Shown: positions 34,537-43,978, counted from the stretch's first letter. The stretch is DNA of 64,000 nt from Paracoccus indicus (GCF_003056335.1 NZ_PYWA01000004.1:248001-312000); one strand, 5' to 3'. Notes: generated from the sequence alone by a model not told the origin. Translations and numbers: made by a program.

Positions 34537-35234
34537 CCGACACCCCCCTGATCGCCATCCTGGACGACGAACCCCAGATCCGACACCTACTGTCCCAAGC
34601 CCTGGAGCAGGCGGGCTTTCGCACCCAATCCTTCGCCCGTGCCACCGAATTCGAGGCCGCGCTGCGCCGCATCACGCCAGACGTCTGCCTGATCGATCTG
34701 GGCCTGCCCGACCGCGACGGGCTGGCGGTGGTGCATCGGCTGGCGACGGAATCGGGGGCGGCGATCATCATCATCTCGGGGCGGTCGCAGGTGCAGGACC
34801 GGATCACCGGGCTGGAGCTGGGCGCCGACGATTACATCATCAAGCCCTTCGAACCCTCCGAGGTCGTGGCCCGCATCCGCGCCCGCCTGCGCAAGCCCGC
34901 CCAAGCCCAGACCCGCAGCGCCCGCACCCTGCGCTTTGCCGGGTGGAGCGCCGATTTCGACCGCTACCTGCTGACATCCCCCGAGGGTGTCGAAACCCCC
35001 CTCAGCCATGCCGAGGCCGAGGTGCTGCGCATGTTCACCGACAATCCGCGACGCCTGATCACCCGCGCCCAGATGCTGGAAACGCTTGGCGGATCGGCGG
35101 GCGACAGCTTTGATCGGGCGATGGACGTGCGCATCTCGCGGCTGCGGACCAAGCTGGGCGAGGATCCGAAAAACCCGCGCCTGATCAAGACGATCTATGG
35201 CGCGGGCTATATCTTCCTTGCGGAACTGGACTGA
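34533..35234 (+). CDS. OmpR/PhoB-family response regulator
   Basis: 233 residues. Receiver domain 1-118 with acidic pocket D11/D12, phosphoacceptor D55 (CLIDLGLPDRDG), S82 and K104 (YIIKPFEPSE). C-terminal winged helix (about 140-230) with LSHAEAEVLRMF and RAMDVRISRLRTKLGEDP, then IKTIYGAGYIF. It is translationally coupled to the hybrid kinase and surely its partner, or an end point of a phosphorelay from H317 through D573. A histidine phosphotransfer protein would be needed for a full relay, and none is seen here. Confidence 0.95.
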   Translation: MTDTPLIAILDDEPQIRHLLSQALEQAGFRTQSFARATEFEAALRRITPDVCLIDLGLPDRDGLAVVHRLATESGAAIIIISGRSQVQDRITGLELGADDYIIKPFEPSEVVARIRARLRKPAQAQTRSARTLRFAGWSADFDRYLLTSPEGVETPLSHAEAEVLRMFTDNPRRLITRAQMLETLGGSAGDSFDRAMDVRISRLRTKLGEDPKNPRLIKTIYGAGYIFLAELD

Positions 35235-35257
35235 CCCCGGTGGCGTGATCGGGGGGT

Positions 35258-35301
35258 GCGGGGGGCTGGCCCCCCGCCTCCGCCTGCCTGTCAGGGCAGG
35301 C
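35258..35301. terminator. Two GC-rich hairpins between convergent genes
   Basis: The stem GCGGGGGG/CCCCCCGC (35258-35277, loop CTGG) and the stem GCCTGCC/GGCAGGC (35282-35301) sit in the 73-base gap between the response regulator and aldehyde dehydrogenase stops. There is no long T-run, so they may act as a bidirectional transcription stop or mRNA end stabiliser. Confidence 0.45.
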
Positions 35302-35307
35302 AATCAC

Positions 35308-36759
35308 TCAGGCGTCGCGGTCCCAACCGCTGATGGCCTTGCTGTCCATGAACTCCTCCAGCCCCATGATCCCGCCTTCGCGGGCGCGGCCCGATTTCTT
35401 GACCCCGCCGAAGGGCGCCCCTGCCCCGCGCGATTCGCCGTTCATCTCGACCATGCCCGCGCGCAGCTGACGCGCAACGCGGTTGCGCTTGGCGCCGTCC
35501 TGCGACTGGACATAGTTCGTCAGGCCATAGGGCGTGTCATTGGCGATGCGGATCGCCTCCTCCTCATCCTCGAAGGGGATGATCGAGAGGACGGGACCGA
35601 AGATCTCCTCGCGCGCGATGGTCATTTCGTTCGTCACATCGGCAAAGACCGTCGGGCGGACGAAATAGCCGCGGTTCACGCCTTCGGGCAGCCCGGTGCC
35701 GCCAGCGGTCAGACGCGCGCCTTCGTCGATGCCCTTCTGGATCAGGCCCTGGATCTTGTCCCACTGGGCCTTGCTGATGACGGGACCGATATGGCGGCCA
35801 TCGGCATGGGCGCTGGCGACCTTGGTGTCGTTGGCAACCTGCGTGGCGACCTCGACCGCGCGGTCATAGGCCGAACGCTCGACCAGCATGCGGGTGGGCG
35901 CATTGCAGGATTGACCGGTGTTGTTGAAGCAATGCTTGGCGCCGCGGGCGACCGCCGCATCGTCGGCATCGGCAAAGACGATGTTGGCGCCCTTGCCGCC
36001 CAGCTCCAGCACGACCTTCTTCAGGCTGTCGGCGGCCGCCTTGGTGATGGCGATGCCCGCGCGGGTCGATCCGGTAAAGCTGATCATCTCGACATCGTCA
36101 TGGGTGGACAGCTGCGTGCCAACGCCCGGACCGTCACCATGGACCATGTTGAAGACACCCTTGGGCAGTCCCGCCTCCTCCAGGATCTCGGCGAAGACGA
36201 TCGAGCTGAGAGGTGCGATTTCCGACGGCTTCAGCACGCAGGTATTGCCCGCCAGCAGCGCCGGGATGACCTTCAGCGTCACTTGGTTCATCGGCCAGTT
36301 CCAAGGCGTGATCAGCCCCACGACGCCCACAGGCTCCCATGAGATCATCGTCGTAGGGGCATGATCGCCCAAGGGGCGCACAAACTGGAAGTCGCGGAAC
36401 GCCTCGATGAAGTTGGTGATGTGGAAGGTGCCGCTGGCGACCTGGTTGTTCAGCGACATCTCTGCCGGGGCGCCCATCTCGTGGCTGATGGCCCAGGCCA
36501 TGTCCTCGGCCCGCTTCTGATAGATGGCCAGGATCTTCTCGACCATCGCCAGGCGTTCGGCGGGCGGCGTGGCGGACCATGCCGGGAAGGCCTGCTTGGC
36601 GGCGGCGACGGCGGCATCGGTATCGGCCTGACCGCCCAGGCTGATGACGGCGACGGCCTCCTCGGTCGAAGGGTCGATCACCTCGAGGTCGTTCGCGACC
36701 GCCGGATCCACCCATGCGCCGTCGATATAGAATTTGCGCTTGTCCAGTACCTGGGACAT
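35308..36759 (-). CDS. Aldehyde dehydrogenase family protein (NAD(P)+-dependent)
   Basis: 483 residues, usual length. It oxidises an aldehyde to the carboxylate. Catalytic C285 is in NNTGQSCNAPTR and general base E252 in LELGGKGAN. The NAD-binding segment is SFTGSTRAGIAI, and TPWNWPMNQ is conserved. The ATG at 36759 has GGAG seven bases upstream. An ATG six codons earlier is possible. The gene is monocistronic and divergent from a peroxiredoxin gene across 159 bases. The substrate is not predictable. The closest types are broad-specificity 3-hydroxypropionaldehyde or betaine-aldehyde-like dehydrogenases. Confidence 0.94.
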   Translation of the reverse strand: MSQVLDKRKFYIDGAWVDPAVANDLEVIDPSTEEAVAVISLGGQADTDAAVAAAKQAFPAWSATPPAERLAMVEKILAIYQKRAEDMAWAISHEMGAPAEMSLNNQVASGTFHITNFIEAFRDFQFVRPLGDHAPTTMISWEPVGVVGLITPWNWPMNQVTLKVIPALLAGNTCVLKPSEIAPLSSIVFAEILEEAGLPKGVFNMVHGDGPGVGTQLSTHDDVEMISFTGSTRAGIAITKAAADSLKKVVLELGGKGANIVFADADDAAVARGAKHCFNNTGQSCNAPTRMLVERSAYDRAVEVATQVANDTKVASAHADGRHIGPVISKAQWDKIQGLIQKGIDEGARLTAGGTGLPEGVNRGYFVRPTVFADVTNEMTIAREEIFGPVLSIIPFEDEEEAIRIANDTPYGLTNYVQSQDGAKRNRVARQLRAGMVEMNGESRGAGAPFGGVKKSGRAREGGIMGLEEFMDSKAISGWDRDA

Positions 36760-36918
36760 CTGACTCTCCTGGTCCATGTTCGGCGGGCAGCCTGTCACCA
36801 CGGGGACGCCGCCGCAAGCCCGCGCGGCATGGACATAAGGTCCACGGCCTCGGCCCACTGGCAATCCACGACGGGCTGCTTATGTTGAGGCCAACGCAAC
36901 CCACGGAAAGGACGCCAC

Positions 36919-37575
36919 ATGTCCCTGCGCATCAACGACACCGCCCCCGATTTCATCGCCAATTCGACCGAGGGCCAGATCAGCTTCCACGACTGGATCG
37001 GCGACAGCTATGCGATCGTCTTCAGCCATCCGCGCGACTTCACGCCGGTCTGCACCACCGAATTCGGCGCCGTCGCCCAGCTGGCACCCGAGTTCGAGAA
37101 GCGCGGCACCAAGGTTCTGGGCGTGTCGGTGGACAGCGTGGACGACCACCAGAAGTGGAAATCCGACATTTCCAAGGTTGCGGGCGTTCCGGCGAATTTC
37201 GCCATCATCGACGACAGCGATCTGACCGTGGCCAAGGCCTATGACATGCTGCCCGCCGAATACTATCTGCCGACCGAGGGTCGCACGCCCGCCCATTCGG
37301 CCACCGTGCGCACCGTCTTCATCATCGGGCCGGACAAGAAGGTCCGCCTGACCATGACCTATCCCATGTCCGTGGGCCGCAACTTCGCCGAGATCCTGCG
37401 CGCGCTGGACGCGGTGCAGAAGACCGACGGCGTGCCGATCGCCACCCCCGCCAACTGGGTGCCGGGACAGGACGTGATCGTGGCGCTGTCGCTGGACGAT
37501 GCCGCCGCGACCGAGAAATTCGGCCCGCTGGACATCAAGCTGCCCTATCTGCGCTATGCCAAGGATCCGGCCTGA
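36919..37575 (+). CDS. Peroxiredoxin, 1-Cys (Prx6/AhpC-TSA) type
   Basis: 218 residues. It reduces peroxides with the peroxidatic C45 in HPRDFTPVCTTE. No other cysteine is present, so it is of the 1-Cys Prx6 group, which needs an external reductant. The long C-terminal Prx domain (about 165-215, TPANWVPGQDVIV) also fits Prx6. The start at 36919 has GGAAAGGACG upstream. The gene ends 8 bases before an intrinsic terminator, so it is probably monocistronic. A stress-responsive promoter is likely in the divergent gap, but no OxyR site could be identified. Confidence 0.94.
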   Translation: MSLRINDTAPDFIANSTEGQISFHDWIGDSYAIVFSHPRDFTPVCTTEFGAVAQLAPEFEKRGTKVLGVSVDSVDDHQKWKSDISKVAGVPANFAIIDDSDLTVAKAYDMLPAEYYLPTEGRTPAHSATVRTVFIIGPDKKVRLTMTYPMSVGRNFAEILRALDAVQKTDGVPIATPANWVPGQDVIVALSLDDAAATEKFGPLDIKLPYLRYAKDPA

Positions 37576-37583
37576 TCCATCTG

Positions 37584-37609
37584 CGCCCCGCCCGATCGGC
37601 GGGGCGTTT
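37584..37609 (+). terminator. Intrinsic terminator after the peroxiredoxin gene
   Basis: A 9-bp stem CGCCCCGCC/GGCGGGGCG with a five-base loop is followed by TTT, starting 8 bases after the stop. The opposite-strand gene ends right behind it, so it may work in both directions. Confidence 0.75.
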
Positions 37610-38427
37610 CATTCAGGCCATCCGTAATGATCCATCAGCGCGGCAATGGCGCGATCATTGCCGCTGCCTTGCCGGTTGTCTTGGCGCAGATTGGTGGTCT
37701 GACTGCCCTCCCATTCCAGAATGCGGGCCTTGGGGCCGATCTTGCGGGGCTGCGTGCCTACCAGACGCGCCATCCAGTACAGCCAGACATCATCGGCACT
37801 GGGCGCAAGCCGCGTGAACAGATCGTCCCGCGTCACATCCGGATGCAGCGATCCCGGCGCATAGATCACCCCCGAGACGCCGGTCTGGAACACCAGCGGT
37901 GATTCCTCGGGCGCGGTGATGTTATGTTGCCAGTCGTCATAGGGCGCAGGCGCTGTCCCCGACATCATCACCCGATGCGCGCGATGGCAGGCGATGCGCG
38001 CGCCGTCATGCACCGCGCCCACCAACCCCTCCAGCCAGTCGGCGGGGTAATGGACGTCGTCATCCGCCGTCACGATATGCGCATCGGGATGATCCAGCAG
38101 GGTCGGCACGATCTTCTTGTAGGACCGCCAATCGGGGCAAAACGCCACCTGCACCGCCGCCATTCGCCGGATCGCGTCAGGCAGGGCATCACGGTCGGCT
38201 TCATCCAGCCACAGGATCACGCGATCAGGCTGGACCGTCTGGCGGGTGACGGCCCGCAGCGTGTGTTCCAGCGTGCCGAAGCGCGCGGCATAGCTGGTCA
38301 GCGACACGATCAGCTGCGATGGCAGCCCGTGCGGCCTGCCCTGCCCCTGCGGACGCGCCTCGATCTCGGCCAGGGCGCGGGCGATGCGGCGGCGGTGCTT
38401 GAACCGGCGGAAGGCGTCGCGGATCAC
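37609..38427 (-). CDS. Glycosyltransferase-like protein (GT-A fold), GTG start
   Basis: 272 residues. Central motifs LIVSLTSYAARFGTLEHTLRA, RVILWLDEADRDALP and IVTADDDVHYPADWLEGLV have the layout of family 2-type glycosyltransferases, with DDD as the metal-binding motif at about 135. The GTG at 38427 overlaps the upstream gene stop by four bases (GTGA), and the sequence before it in frame is not homologous. The gene is the last of a pair with the transferase at 38424-39224. It probably adds a sugar to a surface polysaccharide or protein. Substrate and acceptor are unknown. Confidence 0.72.
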   Translation of the reverse strand: MIRDAFRRFKHRRRIARALAEIEARPQGQGRPHGLPSQLIVSLTSYAARFGTLEHTLRAVTRQTVQPDRVILWLDEADRDALPDAIRRMAAVQVAFCPDWRSYKKIVPTLLDHPDAHIVTADDDVHYPADWLEGLVGAVHDGARIACHRAHRVMMSGTAPAPYDDWQHNITAPEESPLVFQTGVSGVIYAPGSLHPDVTRDDLFTRLAPSADDVWLYWMARLVGTQPRKIGPKARILEWEGSQTTNLRQDNRQGSGNDRAIAALMDHYGWPE

Positions 38428-39224
38428 GGGTTTTCCCACGCCTTGCGCAGCCAGTCGATATTGCCGATGCGGCGATACCATTTATGGCCGCGACCGGCAA
38501 AGACGTCCTCCATCTTGGGGGCGCCGGCGAAGAGCACGATCCTTGCCCCCTCGGGCAGAGAGGGATCACGGGCATAGGACAGCAGGTTGCGCGGCACGCA
38601 GTGGTTCTTGAAACTGACGCACCATTCGCGGGGCCAATAGTGCAGATGCCCGTGCTTGGCCAATTGCGCCGACTGGAACTGCTGGCTGATCTCGTACTCC
38701 CGCGTCGCGGCGGCGGGATCGGCCAGATAGGCATCCAGCACATAGGCATGTTCGCCAACGGCATAGCGGAAGACGCTGGAGTTGCCGACGCTGTGCAGGA
38801 AGCGATCCCGCGCCGGGTTCACCTTGCGCAGAGGCTTGGGGCGGAACAGGTCGTCATCGCGGATGATGAAGAAATCGCCCGGCAGATCGAAGAAGGGCGC
38901 CAGATCGTCCACCACCACCAGGTCGATATCCAGAAACAGCGCCGTTCCGCTCAGGGCAGGCCCGTCATCCGCCCCCAGGTCGCGCCGGAACAAGGCCAGC
39001 TTGCGCCAACGCGTGTCGCCATGCCCGGCAGGCAGGCCCAGTTGCGGCAATTGGCGCGCCTCGATCCGCGGGTCGAGGCCCTTGGCATCATCGGTGAAGC
39101 AGATGAACCGATGCGGCCGGTCCAGATGCCTGCGCACCTGCGCCGCCAAGCGGTTCACGTCATCGCTGCTGTAGAGCGTGCCCCATTTCATCGTCAGGAT
39201 CAGGACGGGATCGTCTTGGCTCAT
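38424..39224 (-). CDS. Putative glycosyltransferase (surface glycan type)
   Basis: 266 residues. It begins DPVLILTMKWGTLYSSDDVN and contains RFICFTDDAKGLDPRIEARQLP and TALFLDIDLVVVDDLAPFF, with a DxD motif (about 100-108). These match small uncharacterised glycosyltransferases of Rhodobacteraceae polysaccharide loci. Late motifs HYWPREWCVSFKNHC and RIVLFAGAPKMEDV complete the fold. The start at 39224 has GGAAAGGACC upstream. It is translationally coupled to the next glycosyltransferase by a four-base overlap. The function is inferred only from the DxD motif and neighbours. Confidence 0.7.
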   Translation of the reverse strand: MSQDDPVLILTMKWGTLYSSDDVNRLAAQVRRHLDRPHRFICFTDDAKGLDPRIEARQLPQLGLPAGHGDTRWRKLALFRRDLGADDGPALSGTALFLDIDLVVVDDLAPFFDLPGDFFIIRDDDLFRPKPLRKVNPARDRFLHSVGNSSVFRYAVGEHAYVLDAYLADPAAATREYEISQQFQSAQLAKHGHLHYWPREWCVSFKNHCVPRNLLSYARDPSLPEGARIVLFAGAPKMEDVFAGRGHKWYRRIGNIDWLRKAWENP

Positions 39225-39299
39225 TCAGCGGGTCCTTTCCGGCGACGGCATGAAACGCCTGTATCGCCCGAGTGGCGGCAGGGTTGCAACAGGCCGTGG

Positions 39300-40079
39300 T
39301 CAACCCGCATGACGCGCGGCGCAGGATTGCATGGCCGCCTCCACCTTGGGGCCAAGGGTCACGACCACGCCCCTGTCGCGTGCGGCCTCGATCCTGCGCG
39401 ACAGAAGTGCGGCCTCGGCGGATGGTGCGTGATGGCCCTTTTCGATGATCCGGCAGACCGATTGCGCGTCCGAGCTGACGCAATCGTCATAGCCGGGCTG
39501 ATAGGCGGTCGAGAAGAAGGTGAAGCCGACGATCCCCACCTCGGCCACGGGCGCGCCAAGAAAGAAACAGGCCGCCAGCAGGCCCGTCGTCGGACTGGCC
39601 CCGCCAAGCTGACCGGCAAGATCGCGATGCTGCTGCCAATCGATGTGGCGCACCTGCAGTTGTCCCCTGAAACCTGCATCCAGCAGCAGCGTCTGCAGAA
39701 AGCCGCTTTTGGTAGGCGTCCGATGCACCAGCAGTTCCACCCCGGCCTGCTGCAGCTTGGCCTTGGTGATCGGGCGGGCATCGCGGGTCGCGCAGTGGAA
39801 CAGGATATCGCAGCGCAATTCCTGACCAAGTGGCAGAGGCACCGGCGTATCCAACCCGTTGTTCATCTTCACCATCAGATCGTATCGCGAAGAGTCGACC
39901 GTCTGCAGATCCTCGGCCAAGGTCCGTGCCGGCCCCAGGATCAGCACGCGCTTGCCCCGGAACTGTTCGGGCGACAGGGACAGCCGTGGCCCATGGCGAC
40001 GGTGCAGCGCCTTGATGACCGGCAGGCGCAGGAAGACGTGCATGCGGCGCAGCAGCCGAAGCAGGGTCAGATCGGGCAT
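39300..40079 (-). CDS. Sialyltransferase-like (GT29-related?) glycosyltransferase
   Basis: 259 residues. The opening RVLILGPARTLAEDLQTVDSSRYDLMVKMNNG resembles the large sialyl motif of GT29 enzymes (a G-rich strand, then ID.yD.VxRxN). GQLGGASPTTGLLAACFFLGAPVAEVGIVGFTFF resembles the small motif (SPTTGLLA vs PSTGxxA). HHAPSAEAALLSRRI near the end resembles a motif-VS histidine. It is therefore a candidate CMP-sugar transferase. The ATG at 40079 is chosen because the longer frame upstream has no homology. It is the first gene of a three-gene set, 75 bases from the next. A weaker possibility is an unrelated Rossmann-fold protein. Confidence 0.6.
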   Translation of the reverse strand: MPDLTLLRLLRRMHVFLRLPVIKALHRRHGPRLSLSPEQFRGKRVLILGPARTLAEDLQTVDSSRYDLMVKMNNGLDTPVPLPLGQELRCDILFHCATRDARPITKAKLQQAGVELLVHRTPTKSGFLQTLLLDAGFRGQLQVRHIDWQQHRDLAGQLGGASPTTGLLAACFFLGAPVAEVGIVGFTFFSTAYQPGYDDCVSSDAQSVCRIIEKGHHAPSAEAALLSRRIEAARDRGVVVTLGPKVEAAMQSCAARHAG

Positions 40080-40174
40080 CGGCACCTTGGCCTTTCTGGC
40101 GGCAATCGCAGGGCGGCAAGGATCGCAGCGGTACGGCGGATCGTCAATCGCGATGCTTGCGGCGGGGCCAACGA

Positions 40175-40202
40175 AAAGGGGCGCCCGACGGGGCGCCCCT
40201 TT
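40175..40202 (-). terminator. Intrinsic terminator downstream of pnp
   Basis: A 12-bp stem AAAGGGGCGCCC/GGGCGCCCCTTT with loop GACG is followed on the minus strand by TTTTCG. It lies 22 bases after the pnp stop. Confidence 0.85.
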
Positions 40203-40223
40203 CACAGTTCACGCGATCAAAGA

Positions 40224-42365
40224 TCAGGCGTTCGCTTCGGCAGCGTTCTCGTCGATCTCGGCGCCGGTTTCCTGGTCGACCATCTTCATGCCAAGGCGGA
40301 CCTTGCCACGATCGTCGAAGCCCAGCAGCTTGACCTTGACCTCCTGACCCTCTTTCAGGATCTCGTTCGGGTGACCCAAACGACGGTTCGCGATCTGGCT
40401 GACGTGCACCAGGCCGTCGCGCTTGCCGAAGAAGTTCACGAAGGCACCGAAATCGACCAGCTTGACGACCTTGCCGGTGTAGATCTTGCCTTCTTCCGGC
40501 TCGGCCACGATCGAATAGATCATGTCATAGGCCTTCTTGATCGATTCACCGTTGGCCGAGGCGATCTTGATGATGCCTTCGTCGTTGATGTCGACCTTGG
40601 CGCCCGAGACTTCCACGATCTCGCGGATGACCTTGCCGCCCGAACCGATCACTTCACGGATCTTGTCGGTCGGGATCTGCATCGTCTCGATGCGCGGGGC
40701 GTGGGCGCTGAATTCCTGGCGACCTTCGGTCAGGGCCTTCGACATTTCGGACAGGATGTGCATGCGGCCATCCTTGGCCTGTGCCAGCGCCTGTTCCATG
40801 ATCTGGGGCGTGATGCCCGCGACCTTGATGTCCATCTGGAGGCTGGTGATGCCGTTTTCGGTCCCCGCCACCTTGAAGTCCATGTCGCCCAGGTGGTCTT
40901 CGTCACCCAGGATGTCGGTCAGAACGGCAAAGCGACCGTCGTCTTCCAGGATCAGACCCATGGCGACGCCTGCGACCGGTGCCTTCAGCGGAACGCCCGC
41001 ATCCATCATCGACAGCGAACCACCGCAGACCGACGCCATCGAGGACGAGCCGTTCGATTCCGTGATCTCGGAGACGACGCGGATGGTATAGGGGAAGTCC
41101 GTTGCCGCCGGCAGAACCGCCTGCAGCGCGCGCCATGCCAGCTTGCCGTGGCCGATCTCGCGACGACCGGGCGAACCCACGCGACCGACTTCACCGACCG
41201 AATATGGCGGGAAGTTGTAGTGCAGCATGAAGTTCGAACGATAGTTGCCGTGCAGCGCGTCGATGATCTGTTCATCGTCACCGGTGCCGAGCGTGGTCAC
41301 GACCAGGCCCTGCGTCTCGCCGCGCGTGAACAGCGCCGAACCGTGGGTACGGGGCAGGATGCCCACTTCGCTGACGATCGGGCGGACGGTCTTGGTGTCG
41401 CGGCCGTCGATGCGGGCGCCACCGCTGATGATGTCACCGCGCAGGATGCCCGATTCCAGCTTCTTCAGCGCCGAGCCGAGGTTGGCATCGGCCAGCTCGT
41501 CCTCGGACAGTTGTTCCTTGACCTTCGTCTTGGCGGCGGCAATCGCGTCCTGACGGTGCGACTTGTCGCGGATCGCATAGGCGGCGCGCATGTCGGCCTC
41601 GCCGATGGATTTCACGCGGTTGTAGAGCGCGCTGTAGTCCGGCGACTGGAAGTCGAAGGGCTCTTTCGCGGCGTCCTCGGCCAGATCGATGATCAGGTCG
41701 ATGACCGGCTGGATGGCGTCATGACCGAATTTCACGGCGCCCAGCATCTCGGCTTCCGACAGCTCGTAGGCTTCGGATTCGACCATCATCACGGCGTCCT
41801 TGGTGCCGGCGACGACCAGATCCAGGCGCTGTTCGGGGTTGTTGCGCAGCTGGTCCATGTCCTGAACCTCGGGGTTCAGCACGTATTCGCCGTTTGCGAA
41901 GCCGACGCGGGCCGCACCGATGGGGCCCATGAACGGCACGCCCGAGATCGTCAGCGCAGCGGATGCGGCGATCATCGCGACCATGTCGGGATCGTTGACC
42001 AGATCGTGGCTCAGCACGGTGCACATGACCAGCACTTCATGCTTGAAGCCGGGTGCGAACAGCGGGCGGATCGGACGGTCGATCAGGCGCGCGGTCAGCG
42101 TCTCCTTCTCGGTCGGACGCGCCTCGCGCTTGAAGAAACCGCCCGGCACCTTGCCGGCGGCATAGTATTTTTCCTGATAGTGAACCGTCAGCGGGAAGAA
42201 ATCCTGCCCGGGCTTGGGTTCCTTCGCGAAGGTGACGTTGGCCATGACGCTGGTCTCGCCCAGGGTGGCGATGACGCTGCCGTCGGCCTGACGGGCAACC
42301 TTGCCCGTTTCCAGCGTCAGGGTTTCCTGGCCCCACTGGATCGATTTCTTCACTACATCAAACAT
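40224..42365 (-). CDS. pnp: Polynucleotide phosphorylase
   Basis: 713 residues, the normal length. A phosphorolytic 3'-5' exoribonuclease and part of the degradosome. Two RNase PH domains (about 1-220 and 310-545) carry [14 protein letters not shown] and the catalytic region [22 protein letters not shown] domain (about 555-615) has [15 protein letters not shown], and an S1 domain (about 620-690) has [26 protein letters not shown]. The acidic tail ([15 protein letters not shown]) is short. It follows rpsO as in most bacteria, but a terminator lies between them, so pnp probably has a promoter in the 172 bases before it. Confidence 0.97.
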   Translation of the reverse strand: MFDVVKKSIQWGQETLTLETGKVARQADGSVIATLGETSVMANVTFAKEPKPGQDFFPLTVHYQEKYYAAGKVPGGFFKREARPTEKETLTARLIDRPIRPLFAPGFKHEVLVMCTVLSHDLVNDPDMVAMIAASAALTISGVPFMGPIGAARVGFANGEYVLNPEVQDMDQLRNNPEQRLDLVVAGTKDAVMMVESEAYELSEAEMLGAVKFGHDAIQPVIDLIIDLAEDAAKEPFDFQSPDYSALYNRVKSIGEADMRAAYAIRDKSHRQDAIAAAKTKVKEQLSEDELADANLGSALKKLESGILRGDIISGGARIDGRDTKTVRPIVSEVGILPRTHGSALFTRGETQGLVVTTLGTGDDEQIIDALHGNYRSNFMLHYNFPPYSVGEVGRVGSPGRREIGHGKLAWRALQAVLPAATDFPYTIRVVSEITESNGSSSMASVCGGSLSMMDAGVPLKAPVAGVAMGLILEDDGRFAVLTDILGDEDHLGDMDFKVAGTENGITSLQMDIKVAGITPQIMEQALAQAKDGRMHILSEMSKALTEGRQEFSAHAPRIETMQIPTDKIREVIGSGGKVIREIVEVSGAKVDINDEGIIKIASANGESIKKAYDMIYSIVAEPEEGKIYTGKVVKLVDFGAFVNFFGKRDGLVHVSQIANRRLGHPNEILKEGQEVKVKLLGFDDRGKVRLGMKMVDQETGAEIDENAAEANA

Positions 42366-42537
42366 CTGATTTCCTCTGGGAGTGTTCCGGCCCTCCGGTC
42401 ACCCCGTGTCATATGGCGGCCCCATTGCCGCCGCCCCTATCCTTTGCATGTGCCCCGGGGCTGGACCTCACGTCGCAGATAGGACGGCAGATACAGGAAA
42501 ACGCGCTGTTTGGGAAGTGGGGGGCGCGGCAACGAAA

Positions 42538-42565
42538 AACGCCCGCGGCTTGCGCCGCGGGCGTT
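42538..42565 (-). terminator. Intrinsic terminator downstream of rpsO
   Basis: A 12-bp stem AACGCCCGCGGC/GCCGCGGGCGTT with loop TTGC is followed on the minus strand by TTTTCGTT, 23 bases after the rpsO stop. Expected to be the rpsO-pnp attenuating terminator. Confidence 0.85.
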
Positions 42566-42588
42566 CCTGGTCGATCGACCCGATCTGA

Positions 42589-42858
42589 TCAGCGGCGGAT
42601 GCCCAGCTTGCCGATCAGGGCGGTGTAGCGTGCTTCTTCCTTGCCCTTCAGATAGTCCAGCAGCTTGCGGCGCTGTGCGACCATCATCAACAGACCACGA
42701 CGCGAGTGGTTGTCTTTCTTGTGCGACTTGAAGTGCTCGGTCAGGGTGGTGATGCGCGAGGTCAGGATCGCGACCTGGACTTCCGGCGAACCGGTGTCAC
42801 CTTCCTTGGTACCGAATTCCTTGATCAGGCGGGCTTTTTCTTCGACGGTGATCGACAT
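42589..42858 (-). CDS. rpsO: 30S ribosomal protein S15
   Basis: 89 residues, the exact S15 length. It binds the central domain of 16S rRNA and bridges to the 50S subunit. Visible signature: [40 protein letters not shown] (about 30-70, read in parts). The ATG at 42858 has AAGGAGAT upstream. The frame extends another 38 codons, but those are not S15. A promoter should lie in the 157-base gap upstream. Confidence 0.98.
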   Translation of the reverse strand: MSITVEEKARLIKEFGTKEGDTGSPEVQVAILTSRITTLTEHFKSHKKDNHSRRGLLMMVAQRRKLLDYLKGKEEARYTALIGKLGIRR

Positions 42859-43015
42859 CGGGATCTCCTTCCGGATTAGGGGTGATGGCGCAGGCCGGGA
42901 TGTCGTCCAGCACAGGCCCGTGAAGTCGTCAGCCGGACACGATGGCCCGGCGGATGCGGGCGTATAGGACAATGCGGCGAAAAAGAAAAGCCCCGCCTTG
43001 CAGGGTGCGGCAATA

Positions 43016-43978
43016 TCAGGGCAGCGGCGACACGATGCGCACGTCCGCCGCCGTCAGCCCGCCATCCTGCAGCAGCCGCCCGACCGGATGGCCGTTGACC
43101 GACAAGAGCCACGTGCCGTCCTGATCGCGGTCCAGCGTGACCTGCGCATCACGAGCCGCATCGGGGTCCAGATGCAGTTCGATCTGATCGCGCGAGGCGT
43201 CGAAATCGGCAATGGTGGGAAAACCGTCGGCCGTGTCGCGCAGCACGAAGCTGTCGCCGCCACCGTTCCCCGAGGCGAAATCATGCGCGCCGGGCATCAG
43301 CGTGTCGTCCCCCTCGCCGCCGTTCATCCAGACGGTCTCGGGGCCGTCGTGGCCGATCAGCACATCGTCGCCATCCCCGCCGTCCAGATCGTCGCTGCCC
43401 TCGGTCGAGACCAGAACGTCGTCGCCTTCGTGCCCCGCAAGGATGTCATCGCCCGCGCCACCGAAGAGCGTGTCGCCCCCCTCGCCCCCGAACAGCGTGT
43501 CGTCACCCGAATCGCCGAAGATCAGGTCGTCGCCGCCCTGCCCCGCCAGCATGTCGTCGCCCGCCTCGCCATGGATGGTGTCATTGCCGCCCGCGCCATA
43601 GGCGGCATCGCCCTGCACCCAATCGTCGCCCTCGCCCGAATAGATCAGGTCGTCGCCCAATCCGCCCCGCAGGTCGTCGTCGCCGCCATTGCCGTGGATC
43701 ACGTCGCCCAGATCGCCTCCCATCAGCAGATCGGTCTGATCGTCTCCGATCAGTTCGACGGCATCGTCTTCGTTGTCGGGACCCGCGGGCGCATCCGGTT
43801 CGGGCGCCGGTGCCGCGGCCTCGGGTTCGCCTTCGGGCAGCATCGGAGGCAGATCGTTATCATCTTCGGGTGTGGCGTCCGGATCCTCATCCCCATCGCC
43901 GCCCGAGGAAGTCAACGCGCTGATGTCCACCATCAGCCCCGCCATGACCAGACTGAGAATTCCACCAATGAACAGCAT
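43016..43978 (-). CDS. RTX-type calcium-binding repeat protein with N-terminal membrane segment
   Basis: 320 residues from the ATG at 43978 (a GTG 13 codons upstream is in frame). One hydrophobic N-terminal helix ([20 protein letters not shown]) is followed by an acidic Pro/Asp/Glu linker (about 25-75). Then about 12 RTX nonapeptides of the form GGxGxDxLx lie at roughly 80-245, for example [15 protein letters not shown] and [10 protein letters not shown]. The C-terminal part (about 250-320) has [26 protein letters not shown], typical of DUF-like hemolysin-type repeat proteins. Calcium probably folds the repeats. Location at the membrane or outside is inferred. No type I secretion genes are adjacent. 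Confidence 0.82.
   Translation of the reverse strand: MLFIGGILSLVMAGLMVDISALTSSGGDGDEDPDATPEDDNDLPPMLPEGEPEAAAPAPEPDAPAGPDNEDDAVELIGDDQTDLLMGGDLGDVIHGNGGDDDLRGGLGDDLIYSGEGDDWVQGDAAYGAGGNDTIHGEAGDDMLAGQGGDDLIFGDSGDDTLFGGEGGDTLFGGAGDDILAGHEGDDVLVSTEGSDDLDGGDGDDVLIGHDGPETVWMNGGEGDDTLMPGAHDFASGNGGGDSFVLRDTADGFPTIADFDASRDQIELHLDPDAARDAQVTLDRDQDGTWLLSVNGHPVGRLLQDGGLTAADVRIVSPLP

Noticed and set aside
38484-42482. 1332-codon open frame on the plus strand
   Set aside because: It is antisense to pnp and the glycosyltransferase genes. Its His/Arg/Gln-rich composition is typical of a shadow frame in GC-rich DNA.
43300-43760. Apparent tandem DNA repeat
   Set aside because: It is the coding sequence of RTX nonapeptides, not a CRISPR array or a satellite; unit sequences vary at the DNA level.
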